From NCBI GenBank assembly GCA_010093485.1, contig MU001494.1, positions 2,449,937-2,513,936 on the forward strand: a stretch of DNA of 64,000 bases. Reading direction: 5' to 3'. The DNA is from Karstenula rhodostoma CBS 690.94 (Eukaryota > Ascomycota > Dothideomycetes > Pleosporales > Didymosphaeriaceae). Made by a program: the position numbers and the translations under genes. Of the stretch, positions 1 to 11,082 are shown in pieces. Below the pieces are notes generated by a model. It worked only from the letters and a program-made list of their open reading frames with translations, had not been told where the DNA came from and did not search any database. Position 1 is the first letter of the stretch. Each line of letters opens with the position of its first letter.

Positions 1-3000
1 CATGCCCACATCATCAGTGGGCACCAAGTTGGCCTTCTTGCGAAGATCTTGAACACGGCGGATAATCTCACGAGCCAGGCCCTCTTGTTCGAGCTCAGGG
101 TAGCTGGCAACATCGAGGATGATGAGGACGTCGTCATCGGTGTTGAATTCTTGGTCTTTGCTGCTCTCGTCTTTAGCAAGACCGCGCTTGACCATGAGGT
201 CTTCCTTTTCGACCTTGATACCATCCACCTGCATCTCACCGTCCTTGATAAAGTCCTTGATCTGCTGACTCGTCAAATTTGGCAACGCCTTCTTGACCTT
301 GACAGCATCTTTTTTGAGTTTCTTTCCGAGAACCGAGAAGTCTGCCGAAGCAGAGTACTGTACGTGGTACTTCTCCTCATCGCTGGAGAAGATAATATCA
401 CGCACGTTCAGCTCTTCGCTGATGTAGTTGTTCTTCTCCAATGCCCGCAAGTCGTCAAGGTACTCTGGGTCTGGGTGAATAATGACGAGCGTCTTCAAAG
501 GGGTCTTGAGTCCCTTGTTTGCGCGATCTCGGCAGATGCGGCCTAGGTCGATGACAGCTTGCATGCGCTTAACTTGTCGCTCTACCACCTCATCGAACAA
601 CTCCTCACGGACCTCGGGGTAAGGAAGGAAGTGAATGCTGCGGTCGTCCTCTGCCCGGAGCTCTTTGGGAATGTGTGGAAGGAGTCGCAGGTAGATATTG
701 TCGGTAAGGAACGGGGTGAAAGGCGCAAGTCCACGGCAGAGGGTATAGAGGACTTCGAAAAGGGAGTTGAGAGCGTGCTTGGTGTCTTCAACGCCATACT
801 CGCCCTTTAGCCGACGGCGGTTGATGCGGATGTACCAGTTGGTAGTGTCATCAATGAGCTATTCATGTCAGTGGTACTCATGCCAAGAATATCATGGTGA
901 CTGACTTTAAGTAACCGCGGAACAACAGTGTACAAGCGATAGGCGGCCATTTCTTCGTTAACAAATTTCAAAAGAGACTGGCATGAGGCTAGGATCCACC
1001 GGTCCATGACGTTCGTGTTTGTCTTCTCCGCCGAAGGGTCAAACACAAAGTCTAGATCTGCCACCTTCTTCAGCAGCGCTGCCTGTTGGTCGAAGAACTG
1101 ATAGCTGTTCCAGAGCGGGAGCAGTACTTTCGAAACGATCTCCTTGACACCTGCTTCCTTGAAACGAAGCGTCTCAGCACGTACCACAGGCGAGTTGATA
1201 AGATATAACCGAAGTGCATCGGAGCCGTAGTTGTTCATGATGAGCATAGGGTCGGGGTAGTTTTTGAGACGCTTCGACATCTTCTTGCCATCTTCAGCAA
1301 GTACAATGCCGTTGACGACGCAGTTCTTGAAAGGGAGTTTGCCGAAAAGAAGTGTACCGAGGACAGTTAGAGTGTAGAACCATCCACGCGTCTGATCTAA
1401 TCCTTCGGCAATGAAGTCACCTGGGAAAGACTTCTCAAACTGCTCAACGTTCTCGAACGGGTAGTGGGCACTTGCGTAAGGCATCGAACCAGACTCAAAC
1501 CAGCAGTCAAAAACTTCAGAGGTCCTCCGTAGCACACCTTTGCCTTGTTGGCTGGGAATGGTGATGTCGTCAATCTTGTCGCGATGGATGTCGGTGAGTT
1601 CACCCTCGTAACCGCTCAACCTTTTCAACTCCTCCACGCTCCCAACGCAAACAACTTCCTTCAAGTCGTCGCTTACCCATAAAGGAAGTGGGGTGCCCCA
1701 GAACCGGTTACGTGAAATAGCCCAATCAGGCGAATTCTGGATCCAGTTGGCGAAACGTTTCTCCTTCACGAATGAAGGTACCCAGTGCGAACCTTCGATG
1801 TTCTTCAACATCTGAGGAATGCTGTCCTGGATGCGGACGAACCATGACGGAACCGCTCGGTAGATCAGCGGAGTATCGGAGCGCCAACAGAACGGATAAC
1901 TATGCGTAAGCTGGGAGTCCACGACCAATCGGCCAGTTCCTTTCAGGTGCTTGATGATGTTCTTGTCGGCAGCCTTCACATGTTGGCCTTCGAAATGCGA
2001 TACAGCGGAGGTGAAGCAACCGGCATCGTCGACAGGGTTTGCGGGCGGGCGGTTATGGTCGATGATGCCGTTCTCCATGGCCACCTTGTAATCCTCCTCA
2101 CCGTATGCGGGTGCTTGGTGAACAATACCCGTACCACTGTCAGCTGTCACGTACGTCGCATTTACGACCTTGAAACCATAGTTCTTGAACTCCTCGTAGA
2201 AGTAGTCGAACAACGGCTCGTACTTCCAGCCTAACATGTCCTTGCCCTTCAGTTTTTGCACGATCTTGAACTTCGCCTTCTTCGGGTCCTTGTAGAGCGT
2301 TCGTAGCAGCGCTTCCAGCAAGATGTAATGCTTGCCTGATGCCTCGTCATGAATCTTGACGTACTCGAAATCGGGATGTGTTGCAAGTCCGGTGTTGGAA
2401 GGCAGCGTCCACGGCGTCGTGGTCCAAGCAAGTAGGTGCGTGTTCGAATCGTCCAACAGCGGGAAAGAGACCACAACGGCCGGGTCCTGGACGTCCTTGT
2501 AGTTTTGCGACGCCTCGAAGTTGCTGAGCGGTGTGCACAATGCGGTACTGTAGGGCATGACCTTGAATCCGCGGTACACGACACCCTTATCAAACAACTG
2601 CCTGAAGACCCACCACTCGCTCTCCATGAAACTCGTGTCCATGGTCTTGTAGTCATTGTCAAAGTCGATCCACCGACCCAACCGATCGATGGTATGCCTC
2701 CACTCGGTCGCATATCGCATGACAATAGCACGGCACTTCTCGTTGTATTTGGCGATACCGATTTCCTTCACGGCATCGCGGCCAGACATACCCATCTCCT
2801 TGTCGATCTCGTACTCGATGGGCACACCGTGCGTATCCCACCCGAATCGTCGCTCGACATATCGCCCCTTCATGGACCAGTACCGCGGGATGATGTCCTT
2901 GATCGTGGAGGCGAGAAGGTGCCCGTAATGCGGCATGCCGGTCGCGAATGGTGGTCCATCTGCCAGAGTCAGACTCGGGAATGCCAGGGTAATGAGTGAA

Positions 3001-3279
3001 CTAACCGTAAAACGTGTACGGCTGCTTTCCTTTGGACTATGATCCGTTAGAACTGTTAAGAGATGACCAGAGATCCGAGAGCATCTCGAGATGAGTATGT
3101 AAATCTTCAATGAATCTTTGTGGTTGCGGGGTGAACATAACATGCCGCGAGCACAGTACGGCTTGCTTGCATGACTCAAAACGGAAGGCGCGACCACTTA
3201 CCAGTTCGACCTGGCGCAAGAAGGCGTCGATTTCCTTCCAGCGCGCGAGGATACGCTCCTCTTCCTGCGGGAAGTTCAT
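1..3279 (-). CDS. ILS1: Cytosolic isoleucyl-tRNA synthetase, 3' end outside the window
   Basis: This class I aminoacyl-tRNA synthetase charges tRNA-Ile in the cytosol. I read four exons: 3279-3202 (start MNFPQEEERILARWKEIDAF), a 31-nt exon 3036-3006, 2959-906 and 858 to beyond position 1. The splices restore the family sequence around YTFYDGPPFATG. The HIGH-type motif is HYGH in GMPHYGHLLAST, and the KMSKS motif reads KMSKRLKNYPDP. WDTHGVPIEYEID and the editing-domain stretch with WTTTPWTLPSN are also present. The last visible exon carries the anticodon-binding region (TNWYIRINRRRLKG) and part of the C-terminal domain. All three introns are GT-AG. The stop codon lies left of the window. The next gene to the right is about 2 kb away and on the other strand, so no shared promoter is evident. 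Family assignment is certain; borders of the tiny second exon are inferred from phase and homology. Confidence 0.95.
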
Positions 3280-3690
3280 GGCTGCCGTGTGATCGTGTGC
3301 CTTCGTCGGCGTGGCGGGGTTATGTTTTTCTGGAGTTGACTGTGCTGCTAGTGGGCTGGTGGGGCAATTTCCTCAGGAACCTTATCGATAGCGCATCTCT
3401 TGACTCATCCCTGCCTTGCGCCTACACTACATTCACACGCCTTCCGACACAATCCGGGGTAAGAGGTGTTCAATATGGCCGAACAAGCCGTTTCATCACG
3501 CTACCACCCATATTGTCCCTCTTGTCGTCGTGGAGGATGGATGGTCGTTGTTGTCTCTGCTAGCTTCAACCGAAGAGACTTCCCTTACGCCTGCCTAATT
3601 CCTACGTGTAGACCTTTGACACTTTCTCCTCCCGCGTCCCTAGTTATAACTACATGCTCTTTCCGGTCGCGTGGTTATGTTACTCCTTCA
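3280..3690. other. Intergenic, upstream of IleRS
   Basis: The stretch presumably holds the IleRS promoter. It contains pyrimidine-rich runs but no supported gene on either strand. Confidence 0.5.
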
Positions 3691-4637
3691 TGTGCTTATT
3701 TGCCTCTCAGATGCATGTGCAATTGAAATGCCCGTCTACATCACTACTCCATCTCGAGTTACTGCAGGGACGTTCTTTGGGGCAAGTCTGGATGCAGAGG
3801 TGCACAACGGCGGCACCAAAGACGCCAATAGCTTTCGGGGTTGGTTAGCAATATAGTACAAGAGAAGGCGCACTGCTTCTACAACTCGGATTGTATGGCA
3901 TGCAGCACATATGGACGGCGTATAGTAACGACTAGTCTCGGGCTACATTAACCGCGAACAAACACTTTACAATCCGTCCTTAGAAGTAGCAGGCGACTAT
4001 GTCTTTCGAGAGCACTCCCTTCAACTTTCAACATAACCATCCCGCCTACGGTTAGTCCATCAGGCACTCACTATGTCCTTACGGCACAGGTCATCAAGAC
4101 GGACGGCAGCTGGTACGGCGCTAGTCTGGACTCCGAGGTCTTCGAGTTGATCAGCGCGAACGGAACCTGAAGCAGCCTCCAGAAGAGCGGCATCAGACGC
4201 ACTCTCTGGGGCGATGACGGCATTAATTGCAGTAGCTACGCACGTGTGAAGGAGTGTGCTGATGCCTCGACTGCCGACAAGAATAGGACGCTGTACTATG
4301 ATTGTGCAAGTAGTTGCCCTATATCAGCATCGACTTTGAGAATTCGAAGGTTGGAGGCCAGCCTACCGCAACACTTACAAAACCTCCTCAATGCACATGC
4401 ACGTCATCGGTGACAGCCATTGATGCCAAGTCGACGACAAATGTCAACATTGTCACTGATCTGACAGGAACGCGGAGCGCAACCGCTGCTGCAGGAACGG
4501 GTGCAGCGACGTTGACACGCAAAATACCAACCTCGTTCTTCTTGGGCTTAGTGCTATCATCTGCCATACTCATTCGCGAACTGGTGAAATCCTACGCGGC
4601 CTATGGGGCTTATCGTTCCAAGCTGTTTCAGTGTTGA
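3690..4637 (+). pseudogene. Decayed gene for a secreted or GPI-type protein (two related segments)
   Basis: I do not recognise the family. At about 3700-3850 one open frame contains ITTPSRVTAGTFFGASLDAEV. At 4036-4170 a second one contains NITIPPTVSPSGTHYVLTAQ and then WYGASLDSEVFEL. The two segments share an I-T-x-P-x-x-V start and a [FW][FY]GASLD[AS]EV core, so they look like related copies or halves of one gene. The second segment hits TGA at 4168-4170, where a tryptophan codon would be plausible. The same frame then stays open, with cysteines (GINCSSYA, VKECADA, YYDCASSC), to about 4320. After a frame change, 4314-4637 encodes a Ser/Thr-rich tail ending in a hydrophobic stretch (SFFLGLVLSSAILI), as in GPI-anchored or membrane proteins. 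No intact ATG-to-stop model joins these pieces. An unrecognised multi-intron gene is the alternative. Confidence 0.35.
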
Positions 4638-5515
4638 TATGCTGCAACACTCCAACACTCGCATGTACCTTCTAGCCGCATTTGGAAGAAGTCTTCTCTG
4701 TATGGCCGAAAGTTTACTTTTTGTCTGCTGCTCTGGGACTCACTCCAGGATTCGTGGTCATATGTCCATTACAATACAGAACCATCCTAGAGATTGCATG
4801 CTTACGCATGCGTCTTGAAACGACTACAGTTATATGCAGATTGATAGCAACACAATTCACCTATGACCACTTTCGGAGTCACTGTTCTATACAACACCTT
4901 GCATGACGCTGCCACGTAAGGCCTCTGCGACTTGACTACCGCTCGTTCGAGATTCGTTGATAGCGGAAGGTGAAACAGGTTACAGGCCAAGACTGAAGCG
5001 AAGGCTTAGGCGGCGCCACCATGTCCAGCGCTGGTGAAACGTGACAGGCCGCGACTCACACCACACAACCCAGACCGACTGGACTCCATGATGTTAGCCT
5101 CTGCTTGATGTTCGTCCGTGATACATGCGCCTCGTCATCCTTGCGAGCGGCAACAGATTCTGCAAAACTCCTTGGTCCCTAACGAGCTAGTCTTGAGATT
5201 GCCGCCTATGTGCGACAGATGTCTGGGTATCGTTCGCGACAGTGTTCCGTGGAAATGCCTGGGGAACGCAGTGAGTAGGTTTCTGTCAAGTTTCAAGCAG
5301 GCGTAAGCCGCGTAGGTGTTGACGAGGGCATCCAAAGTTGGGGTTGGCATATATGGGGTAGGATATCAACACCTAATGAACCATCAGCTCATCTCAATTT
5401 TTCAACACCACCCTCTCACCTCGTTTCTTTTCATCGGCTGGCCCGACTTAGTTTCTCACACTGTTATTCTTCGGACAGCCAGCCCTTCATCCGCACTACT
5501 TCAGCAGCCTTCAAT
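4638..5515. other. Intergenic
   Basis: No supported gene. The right end, from about 5390, is pyrimidine-rich and probably contains the promoter and 5' UTR of the GPI-protein gene that starts at 5516. Confidence 0.5.
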
Positions 5516-6238
5516 ATGCGTCTCCTCATCACCCTCCTCTTTGCGTTCGTCGCAACTGCCGCTGCATTCCCGCAGCTCCACTTCCTCGAGGCGCGTAAGC
5601 ATGGCAATGCCACTTCAAACGGAGGCGGAAAGAATAACGGCACGGGCAATTCGGTCAACAAGCAGTGCAGACAGATGAGCAAGATGGTTCAGCTCACTGA
5701 ACTGGCTGCCAACCAGACCAAACTCGATAATCTTGTCTCCAAGGGCAAATTGAACGCCACTGAGGTCCAAGTCATCAAGGACAAGGCGGCAAACGCCACC
5801 ACGACCCTCAAGACTCTGCAGGCCAACTCCACCCTTGTCGACGAATGCAACGTCATCGCCGCGAACCGACAAGTCAAGGCGCAGTGCTCGGCCATGAAGA
5901 AGCTTGTTAGGAATGCCGCTCTCGCCAGCAATGCGACCGCCATGGATGCCTTTGTCGCCAAAAAGAAGCTGAACGACACTCAAGTCACCAAGTTCAAGGA
6001 GCGGATCTCCGAAGCCCAGACTAAGCTCCAGGAGTTGCAATCCAACACTACTCTTACAGATCTTTGCGCACAGCAGAAGTCACAGAAGGGCCAGGACAAC
6101 AGCGGTAGCTCCACTACCGGTGCCGCGACCGAGTCTTCCTCCTCTACACCTCAGCAAGCTACCGGCGCCGCCAGTTCCTTGACCCTGCAGACGGTCTTTG
6201 TTCCAGCTCTGGCTGTTGTCTTCGCTCTTCTGTTGTAG
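5516..6238 (+). CDS. GPI-anchored cell-surface protein with two 61-residue Cys repeats
   Basis: This is a single-exon gene for 240 residues. Residues 1-17 form a signal peptide (MRLLITLLFAFVATAAA). The mature part is Lys/Asn-rich and carries two tandem repeats, each bounded by cysteines and each exactly 61 residues from Cys to Cys: C51-C111 and C124-C184. Conserved positions include the [MV]-x-x-L block, KGKLNATEV versus KKKLNDTQV, and LQANSTLVDEC versus LQSNTTLTDLC. A Ser/Thr-rich spacer (about 185-215) follows. The hydrophobic C-terminus ends in VFVPALAVVFALLL without charged residues, as expected of a GPI-attachment signal. Several N-x-S/T sites suggest N-glycosylation. The family resembles small fungal wall or hydrophobic-surface-binding-like proteins, but I cannot name it. 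Localisation to plasma membrane or wall is inferred. Confidence 0.85.
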   Translation: MRLLITLLFAFVATAAAFPQLHFLEARKHGNATSNGGGKNNGTGNSVNKQCRQMSKMVQLTELAANQTKLDNLVSKGKLNATEVQVIKDKAANATTTLKTLQANSTLVDECNVIAANRQVKAQCSAMKKLVRNAALASNATAMDAFVAKKKLNDTQVTKFKERISEAQTKLQELQSNTTLTDLCAQQKSQKGQDNSGSSTTGAATESSSSTPQQATGAASSLTLQTVFVPALAVVFALLL

Positions 6239-6656
6239 ATGAAGCCTTGTTTGCTTAGTGCTCATACGCGCGATGCATAAACCGGTGTACATAGAAGGAA
6301 TCATAATGGTATCTGCAGTAGGCCCGAGGGAAGGAAATTATCTTTATAAGAAGCTCGGAGAGGTAGCATAGCGATTGGGAGTGCGTGAAAGAGATGAATG
6401 TTTGGGCGGAGCAATCGTTCATGTATATTTGGTCTTAGTCTGTCGTGTCCCTTGACTTTCTCCAAACCGTGACTGACTTGTTGCAAGTGATTAAAGAAAA
6501 CAGTATTTTCTAAGCAGAGATGGTCCTATCAGCCTCGGCAAGACATAAGCGTTTCGACTAGTCCGTGCTAAAGATAGCACGCTAAATCTGAGATAGTGAA
6601 AAAAGCACGTGACAAGGGCCCACACAGACGCAAAAATTTGCACACCGCGATGCGGT
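6239..6656. other. Intergenic
   Basis: This is the 3' flank of the GPI-protein gene and the 3' flank of the 5S gene on the opposite strand. No coding signal is supported. Confidence 0.5.
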
Positions 6657-6660
6657 AAAA

Positions 6661-6779
6661 ACATACAACAGCGGGGATTCGCTGCTGGTCACCCACGCAA
6701 CTACTAATCCGCCGGTACACTGCTTATATATGGCTGAGCGGACGGGAAGCCTAGTTTTCAGTGTCCTATGGTCGTATGT
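6661..6779 (-). rRNA. 5S ribosomal RNA gene (dispersed single copy)
   Basis: On the minus strand the 119-nt sequence begins ACATACGACCATAGG and ends GCTGTTGTATGT. Ascomycete 5S landmarks follow in order: GAAAAC, GGCTTCCCGTCCGCTCAGCC, TTAGTAGTTG, GTGGGTGACCA and AGCGAATCC. The terminal nine bases pair with each other (helix I). In the second helix ACACTG pairs perfectly with CAGTGT although both strands differ from the common Aspergillus-type GTGTGG/CCACAC, so pairing has been kept by matching changes. Five Ts (6661-6657 on the minus strand) give a Pol III terminator. Filamentous ascomycetes carry 5S genes scattered through the genome instead of in the rDNA repeat, so a lone copy is expected. 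I recognised it from memory of fungal 5S sequences. A covariance-model scan would settle whether it is functional. Confidence 0.92.
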
Positions 6780-8645
6780 GGAAGAATATGATTACTCAGC
6801 ACTATATATCTCGTGTGCTACAGCCAGTACCATCATAACTTTTACCAATTTGTTGTCTCGTACATCAAACAGTTAGTAAAAATTGACGACGAGCAAGCTG
6901 GTGTTCGGAACAAAGTGGAGCGCGATAACAGGCACTACGTACATCTGCTCCATCAACCAAAGCACTACCTTTCTGGATCAGATGTTCTGGACGAGCAGAC
7001 TGGACGTGTAATTGCGGCACCGGGGGAAATCGAATCGATAAGCAACGTGTTCAGATCCCGCTATGCAGCAGACTGGGCAGACTCAGAATCCTACTTCTTC
7101 GACAACACCGATTACGATGAAGGGGCATTCGACGGAGATGAGATCGAGAGGGTGGAGCGGTACTTGATAAGGAGGGTTGAGAGGGCTAATAAGGAAGGGG
7201 TAAGGGCGGGTTTCGTAGATTCTGCATTTGAGGGGAATTTTGTGGCTGTATGAAATGCTGTCGGGGATAGGCTAAGAGGGCGTAATGAATGACTGAAACG
7301 TATGAGATAACCTTCACGATCTAGCAATGTTTCCCTCTCTATTTCGTTGTCTCTCTCCCTTTCCAACACCTTTGGTGTCATTTGTATTTGCATAGACGTG
7401 GACTCACATCTATTTACCCTCATTTTGGGAGATCTGCCAATGTAAAAAAGAAAAAGAAAGAAAGAAAGATCATTATCTTGTCCCGTACGAGCGAAGTCCC
7501 TACATACTCAGAAGTTTATGAAGGTTGGCGGAGTATTTGGCATCTGCCGGCTCGCCTAATTTTCCTAGTCCTAGGCAGTAAATTACAGGGGTAGCAATTG
7601 CGACCAGAAAAGGGAGGCCCTACATGTTTAAGGTTTGTGAATCCACTTAGAGTATTGGCAACAGTCTACGACTTCTCTAGATACGACACGAAGATGTGAA
7701 TGATGTTTGGAAAAGCAACGAGAATGGTGGCTGGCTACCAGAGCACTGTTTGGCATGGTGAGTAGAAGTAAGAGGTCCTGTTCAGTGCGATGGCCTGTGA
7801 TGGCCAGGTGGTGATGATTCGACTGAGTCAAGATGGCAGCCAAGGCGAGCCTCTACTGACATGTTTCTTGACGCTGGTAGCGACCTTCATACATCTTGCT
7901 AATGACTCCAATAAGACTAAGAATGATAAGGGCAAAAAGGTGTGTAAGAGTAGGGAATTAATGGCAAGCGCACCCAAGAATATTGGGCACACGTGTGAGA
8001 TTCGAATTGCTGAGGCTACGGTTAGGTACCAAGAAGGTAATTTGGCTTCCACGGGGAAACTTGGAATTCATTCAATAAACGATACACGAGAAAGGCCAAC
8101 AAAGGACAAAAACCGATTGATAGGGTCAAAGGGTGGAATAAGGATCGCCGGTATATGACTCAGGAATCTGGTGCTGCGATGGCGCTCATTAGTCTTGCGG
8201 ATGGAGAAGACCCAAGTGTGAGCTGCGTTGATTGGTTGCTGATATTGCACTAGAGGCGCTACCTCGCTATTCGATCTCACAAAGTTCAGATAGCTCAACC
8301 CTAGCAAAGTTCAAGTAAAATTCCTAAGATTCAAAGCCCACAAAAGGAGGGCGTATTGTGTGTCTCGCCCTTGCCCACCTTAGAATTAGCGCGAGTAGCG
8401 ACACACTAAATACCTGTTCCTCACTCGTACCTTCCGACATCTCCCCCATTCCATCATTACTCACTACCGTTCTTATTGCGCTTCTTCGCACCATCAACAA
8501 CATCTGCATCGCGAGTTTAGGTCTTGATAGCAAGATTAAAAGTCAGGGACCAACTCACCCTAGTCTGATAATCGGCTAGAGGATCCACTTGCACCCGCAT
8601 CGCACCCTTCGCACTTTTTTGGATTCAGCAGAACGAAAGATCAAC
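6780..8645. other. Gene-poor intergenic stretch
   Basis: An open frame at about 6813-7253 would encode an acidic 146-residue peptide but starts with GTG and matches nothing I recognise. A purine-rich A/G tract lies at 7443-7470 (repeated GAAA). No other supported gene. The last 200 nt before 8646 should hold the EthD gene promoter. Confidence 0.4.
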
Positions 8646-9125
8646 ATGCCGGACAAAGCTATTCCACTATACCCTTTCATTATTGGGGTAGAGGCAACGC
8701 GCAAGGAAGGTACCACGCGAAAGCAATTCCGGGACCACTATGAAACCTTCTACGTGCCTCTACTGAAGAAGTTGGTTGGGAAAACACACCCCCTCACATG
8801 GACACGACGATACAACTTGGAAGAAGGCGAAGGCCCATTCGGTGTCCCTAAGCTATTAATTGGTACTGATGCCGATATGGGCTGGGATTGCTACAGCGAA
8901 ATGGTACGTACAAACGCATGAAGGAGTCCCGGGGAGTTGTTAATGAGCATTCGATAGACCTTCGCGGATGAGCTTCACTGCCAGCAGTTCATCACACTCA
9001 TGCACAGCGACGAGGTTGAGCCGATGCTTGAAGAGGAGAGGAAATTTACTGAACCTGAAAAGTTGAGGATGATTGTGCTGCGGAGAGACATCACCATTGA
9101 CGATAGCGCACGTGCAGAACGCTGA
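8646..9125 (+). CDS. EthD-domain (dimeric alpha-beta barrel) protein
   Basis: This 141-residue protein has two exons, 8646-8903 and 8958-9125, around a 54-nt GT-AG intron (donor GTACGT, acceptor CGATAG). It starts MPDKAIPLYPFIIGVEATRK and shows the EthD pattern: a beta strand, then RKQFRDHYETFYVPLLKKLVG (helix with the conserved H-Y-x-x-x-x-P block), HPLTWTRRYNLE, and after the splice EMTFADELHCQQFITLMHSD, ending in a strand with MIVLRRDITI. EthD-like proteins include bacterial ethyl tert-butyl ether-degradation accessory proteins and fungal polyketide-associated cyclase or decarboxylase-like proteins. No polyketide synthase lies in this window, so the substrate is unknown. Neighbours are a dead NLR gene and a shortened transcription factor, consistent with an accessory region. 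Confidence 0.85.
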
Positions 9126-9496
9126 TTGAACATTGTGTAAGAGAAGTTGCTAGCGTTTTACAGTAGATCAAGTACACGCCACCCAGGAAAAATCCAACTA
9201 GTGGGATACCACAAAAGTTCATTTCTGTAATGTACTCATGTGAAAGTTGACATGTTCGTCAAAAGGAGCGCCTGTACGAACGTAGACGTTGCGAAGCTAG
9301 ACCGGCCAAATAACGTATGATCAATCTATCTCTAGTGATACACATTTGGACGTCAATTACAGGTGCAAGGATGGATAACCATACGCGTCCGAATATATGA
9401 CTCAGCACCTGCGCAGTTCTACATCAGTGTCTTTGTCACTACCACAACATGAACATCGCCAATAAAATGGGCGCCTTGGGCACTTCGGACATAGGA
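9126..9496. other. Intergenic
   Basis: No supported gene. This is the 3' flank of the EthD gene, ending at the T20 tract. Confidence 0.5.
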
Positions 9497-9516
9497 TTTT
9501 TTTTTTTTTTTTTTTT
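9497..9516. repeat. Homopolymer T20 (A20 on the minus strand)
   Basis: Twenty consecutive T residues. On the minus strand this is an A20 tract about 57 nt downstream of the last codon of the NACHT relic (9573-10790), the position expected of a poly(A) remnant. It may equally be simple homopolymer expansion. Confidence 0.9.
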
Positions 9517-9572
9517 GAAACTCGGCAGCCTCTTCCCAAGTACAGGCGCGGCATAGTTGTCTTGTCTGGAAG

Positions 9573-10790
9573 CTATAGCCTCAATAGGCGAATCGCGTAA
9601 TGATACATACGTCGAATGTTGCTTTTTGCCACATTGGGCAAGAGGTTTTGCCGGTTTACCCTCATACGAAGATTTGTTAACACAACATATCTAGTCCCTC
9701 TTCCATTGATAGTCCAGCAATATAATCTGTACTCACCAACATGGAAAAAGCACCACGCTTGAGCGTGGCTATGATGAGCTTGCGGAGGTCCGGAGCGACA
9801 TTTCCTCGGAGAAGTCTGCGCTTTTTGATAGTAGTATCTAAAGTTGCTTTCATAAAGATAGCAATATCTCTCGAATTTTTCAGTGCAGAGACGGCGACTT
9901 GCGGAAACTGTTGTCGATGTGAGGGTGCCCTGGGTTTCGTCGCGACTGGACACCGTAATCTCTAGTAGGTTGCTAAATTTCTCGACGGGACGTTTCAAAG
10001 CAACCAAAAAGCTGTCCAGGTCGTCTTTCAGGTCGTCCAGCCCGTTGATGATGACAGTCGCATGACCATCTCTCAAAATTTCCAAGAGTAGATCGATGCT
10101 ATCGTCCAGAGTGGGTACAAGCAATTTCACACCTTCTCCTTCTGCATCTTTGTTCCGCTTTCGAAAGTCATGACACACCAAGCCATGTATGCGGTTGCCC
10201 TGTTAACGGAACGTAAGCTGTTTGAGGAGACTTCGAATTATGGCAGTGGCACTTCGTTCTGCTGGCTTCGACATGTTTTTGAAACAGTAGAAGTACGCAA
10301 CCGGGGCCTCAGATGGATTTGATTCCGTTGCAGTCAACAGCCTCTACATAATGATAGATATTAAATTGGCCTTGCCGCAACCCGGAATCCTGTGCATCCA
10401 TAATATGGTAGACGAACTGGATTCGTTCCCGTATTCGTCTCTGCGGAAGAGCCGTTCACCTGTGCTTGGCAGAACACCACTGTAGACCCTCCGATGATCT
10501 TCTCGATGATTTGTTAGAGAAAGTCACAGGCCCAGCGCTTGTTACTCCTGACGTTGAACTATGGTGATTCACTCTCAGCTTTTTAGTCGTCGGTCCAAGA
10601 CATGCAACTTCGTAGCCGGCACTTCGTCATATCATTCGAGTCACTACTTCAATTCCTTCTGCGACAGCGCGGAACGCTTCCACGTCACGAACAGAAACCT
10701 GCAGCACCAAGCGCACCACAGCCCATGGAAGCGACGCAGCGGTAGTGTCGTACTGCACCGCGATATCATCCACCTCCTTGAATGGTAGTC
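9573..10790 (-). pseudogene. NACHT-type NTPase (NLR / heterokaryon-incompatibility-like) relic
   Basis: Several conserved blocks of fungal NLR-type NTPases appear in order on the minus strand but in interrupted frames. About 10760-10610 encodes VQYDTTAASLPWAVVRLVLQ followed by an acidic helix, which resembles the segment before the NACHT domain, and is broken by TGA at 10629-10627. About 10395-10368 encodes a P-loop-like IPGCGKA, in which the final Ser/Thr has become Ala. About 10290 down encodes VAYFYCFKNMSKPAERSATA and RSLLKQL, then TAA at 10205-10203. The frame reopens to 9573 and includes ATVIINGLDDLKDDLD (Walker B-like) and LLEITVSSRDE (sensor-like). No repeat domain follows. NLRs of this type mediate non-self recognition and programmed cell death in fungi. 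Stops, a damaged P-loop and truncation argue that this copy is dead. Confidence 0.8.
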
Positions 10791-11082
10791 GGAATCGGGA
10801 CCCAACCTAACTACGGGGCGCCGAGAGGTGGTGTGATATATTGCCTGGCAGTATGTTCAGACGGGTCCCTCAATAGCATCGCCCTCCTAGTTGCAGGAAC
10901 AATCTATCTGTAGGTTAGGGCTGCTGCACATAAGCGCGGTCTCAAATTACGCTGTAGCCAATGAAGTCAAAGTCAGTCGCAATACGCTTGACCTCATTCG
11001 GGATCTACCGATTCCTTCATGTTCTCGCTGACCGCTGCATCACGTCCTTTCACACGAACACTAAAAATTCATTTCGATTGCG

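Noticed and set aside
2436..2999. 187-codon plus-strand frame
   Set aside because: It lies antisense to the conserved IleRS exon and shows no domain; a mirror frame.
6813..7253. 146-codon open frame after the 5S gene
   Set aside because: Starts with GTG, has no recognisable domain, and no splice to an upstream ATG was found.
7443..7470. GAAA-rich tract
   Set aside because: Short simple repeat without flanking element structure.
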